Part shown: piece by piece, positions 62,438 through 64,000 of the stretch
Layout of the letters: each line of letters opens with the position of its first letter
Numbering within the stretch: position 1 is the first letter of the stretch
Source: Miltoncostaea sp963823515
Lineage (GTDB): Bacteria > Actinomycetota > Thermoleophilia > Miltoncostaeales > Miltoncostaeaceae
Direction: 5' to 3'
DNA length: 64,000 nucleotides
Assembly: GCA_963823515.1 (NCBI GenBank)
Contig: CAWGMB010000004.1
Coordinates: 248,001 to 312,000 of the forward strand
Made by a program: the position numbers and the translations under genes
The notes under the pieces: generated by a model
What the model was told of the DNA's origin: nothing
What the model saw: only the letters and a program-made list of their open reading frames with translations
The model's database searches: none

Positions 62438-62862
62438 CTCTGGCCCCCCACCGGCTGCCGTATGACGCACATGCCCTCGCCCTCGGCCGCCAGGACCTCC
62501 CCGGGCAGGTGGATCGACACCACGGCGCGGAACCCGCGCTCGCTGCGCTGCACCAGGCGCCCCCGCAGCGACAGCTCCTCGCCCACCGGGATCGGCCGCC
62601 GCAGCCAGTAGCGGACCTTGGCGGTCATGCCCCACAGGTCGTGGGGGGCGCCCGCGTAGACGAGCATCTCGTCCACGAGCATCCCGATCATCCCGCCGTG
62701 GACCCGGCCGGGGTAGCCGATGTGGGTCGCCCGCGGGGTATACCGCGCCACCGCGTCGGTGCCGTCGCGGTGGATGCGCAGCCCGAGCCCGTCGGGGTTC
62801 GCCGGCCCGCAGACGAGGCAGTCCGGGAACTCGGCCGGATTGAGGAGCGGGAGGTCGTCCAT
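62434..62862 (-). CDS. PaaI-type thioesterase (hotdog fold)
   Basis: 142 residues, unbroken. ATG 62862. Begins DDLPLLNPAEFPDCLVCGPA with the Cys-Gly-Pro-x-Asn-Pro motif seen in many hotdog thioesterases; GYPGRVHGGMIGMLVDEMLV is the hotdog signature, then AKVRYWLRRPIPVGEELSL. Likely acyl-CoA thioesterase; substrate unknown. Divergent from secG by 28 bp. Confidence 0.85.
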   Translation of the reverse strand: MDDLPLLNPAEFPDCLVCGPANPDGLGLRIHRDGTDAVARYTPRATHIGYPGRVHGGMIGMLVDEMLVYAGAPHDLWGMTAKVRYWLRRPIPVGEELSLRGRLVQRSERGFRAVVSIHLPGEVLAAEGEGMCVIRQPVGGQS

Positions 62863-62890
62863 CGCTGGGCGAGATGCTACCGTCCGGCCC

Positions 62891-63121
62891 GTGACCGCCT
62901 TCCTCGTCGTGCTCCATTCGCTCAACGCCGTCCTGCTGATCTTCCTCGTGCTGCTCCACAGCGGCAAGGACGCGGGCCTGTCGGGCGCCTTCGGCGTCGG
63001 CGGCTCGTCGAGCTCCTACGGCGGGTCGACGGCGATCGTGGAGAAGAACCTCGACCGCATCACGGTCGTGTCCGCGGTGGTCTTCTTCGTCACGACCTTC
63101 TTCCTGGCGAAGAGCCTGTAG
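62891..63121 (+). CDS. secG: Preprotein translocase subunit SecG
   Basis: 76 residues, unbroken. GTG 62891. Two membrane helices, FLVVLHSLNAVLLIFLVLLH and VVSAVVFFVTTFFLAKSL, joined by a Gly/Ser-rich loop with the family pattern LSGAFGVGGSSSSYGG. Accessory subunit of the SecYEG channel. Confidence 0.92.
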   Translation: MTAFLVVLHSLNAVLLIFLVLLHSGKDAGLSGAFGVGGSSSSYGGSTAIVEKNLDRITVVSAVVFFVTTFFLAKSL

Positions 63122-63236
63122 CGAGCGCCCGCGCGGCCGTGCGGGCCCGTCCGGCTTGCGTTCCCTGTGAAAACGCGGGTATACAGCGTGCCGCCCGGAG
63201 GTCCACCGGGAATCCCGACGAGGCGGTGGGGCGTGG

Positions 63237-64000
63237 TGTCACGGCGTGCGGTGGCGGTGTCGGTCGCGACTCGCCGCGCTCGCGCTCGCCGGCTGCGGAT
63301 CCGGCGAGGACGACGCACCCGCCGGCGGGGGCACCCTGATCGACGCCGAGGACCAGGCGCCGCCGATCCTGAACGTGCTGCTGCCCGAGGGCGTCACCGT
63401 GGCCGCGCAGCGCGTGGTCTCGAACGTCCAGCAGAACCTGCTCACCTCCGACGACGAGGGGCGCTTCACGCCGCAGCTCGCGACCCAGGTGCCCGCGGGC
63501 GACGACCTGCGCGAGGGCCCGCTGCGCGTGACCTTCCGGCTCGACCCCGACGCGCGCTGGTCGGACGGCGAGCCGGTGACCACCGAGGACGTCGTCTTCA
63601 CGTGGCGCACGATGATGGACGACGACAACCAGGTGGCCAGCCGCAGCGGCTGGGACGGATCCGCGCGATCACGCCCGGCCGCGACGCCTCGGGCGGGGCC
63701 TGCCCCGAGGCCACCTGCCTCACCGTGGCGTTCGACGGCGACTACGCGCCCTGGCGCGACGTGTTCAGCGTCTCGGGGGGCAACTACATCCTCCCCGAGC
63801 ACGTCCTGGCCGGCGCCGACTTCGACACGGTCTGGAACACGGGCGGGATCATCGGATCGGGCCCCTACACGCTCGAGAGCTTCGACCCCGGCGTGCGCGC
63901 CGTGCTCGCGCGCGATCCGGACTACTGGGGCCCCGCCCCCGCGGGCGGCGCGCCGCCCATCGACCGCATCGTCGTCGACTTCCTGGCCTCGCCGGCCGCG
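63237..64000 (+). CDS. ABC-transporter oligopeptide-type substrate-binding lipoprotein, 3' part beyond window
   Basis: Family 5 solute-binding protein. GTG 63237; after a +1 step at ACT (about 63269) the signal reads ALAALALAGCGSGEDDAPAG with a lipobox. Then NVQQNLLTSDDEGRFTPQLA, VTFRLDPDARWSDGEPVTTE, DVVFTWRTMMDDDNQ, SGGNYILPEHVLAGADFD and GSGPYTLESFDPG, the standard OppA/DppA blocks. A second break near 63658 is net -1 (reading WDRIRAITP) or two +1 steps. Permease genes would lie to the right of the window. Confidence 0.88.

Overview
This is a very GC-rich, gene-dense stretch of bacterial chromosome. OpcA next to Zwf, an Anbu proteasome homologue, a CtpE-like P-type ATPase, the futalosine-route enzyme MqnD, DtxR-type regulation and frequent GTG starts suggest an actinobacterium. 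A deep lineage such as Thermoleophilia is my guess from gene content only. I saw no rRNA, tRNA, CRISPR array, prophage or transposase.

The most striking property is the reading frame. In most of the first 53 kb, conserved enzymes are interrupted, and at nearly every break the sequence has exactly one base too many. Skipping that base restores the family sequence. I resolved more than 100 such +1 points by hand: 13 in NAD synthetase, 11 in the ammonium transporter, 9 in phosphoketolase, 8 in transketolase. At most of them the unshifted codon ends in A or T, or follows GGG. About seven places need a net -1 instead (or two close +1 steps). The ten genes from 54.1 to 61.9 kb have no breaks. Coordinates of broken genes below span the whole reconstructed reading. 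Either this is a systematic insertion artefact or the organism uses +1 frameshifting on a genome-wide scale; the sequence alone does not decide.

Layout. 1-5.5 kb: Mn pyrophosphatase, HD-GYP protein, HNH nuclease, small J-domain and glutamine-amidotransferase genes. 5.6-13.2 kb: AIM24-family protein, CHASE-PAS-GGDEF-HD-GYP protein coupled to a proline-rich protein, HAD phosphatase, pyruvate kinase, APH-family kinase. 13.3-15.1 kb: amt-glnB. 15.2-15.7 kb: an inverted-repeat element. 15.8-17.9 kb: two-component system. 19.3-22.8 kb: NAD synthetase overlapping a secreted subtilase. 23-31.9 kb: AcuC-type deacetylase, two further GGDEF proteins, a proline-rich surface protein, a flavoprotein oxidoreductase, and two 170-bp palindromic elements.

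32-50.5 kb is a carbon-metabolism block. On the plus strand ackA-xfp (phosphoketolase to acetyl-phosphate to acetate and ATP) is coupled to a CtpE-like ATPase. A trehalose-synthase-like glycosyltransferase, a CBS/HypB-like protein and a P1B ATPase follow. On the minus strand guaB-tkt-zwf-opcA-pgl-anbu run tightly, often with 4-nt stop/start overlaps, linking IMP oxidation, the pentose-phosphate pathway and a proteasome-like peptidase.

50.5-64 kb: two lipoproteins, a LuxR-type regulator, nitronate monooxygenase, a 32-residue secreted peptide, then cytochrome cd1 nitrite reductase (NirS) followed by convergent genes for a lipoprotein, an Fe-S-type regulator, a glutathione-peroxidase-like lipoprotein, an M14 peptidase and a Crp/Fnr regulator. 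DtxR, MqnD, cupin, PNPOx-like, thioesterase and SecG genes follow, and an oligopeptide-binding lipoprotein runs off the right edge.
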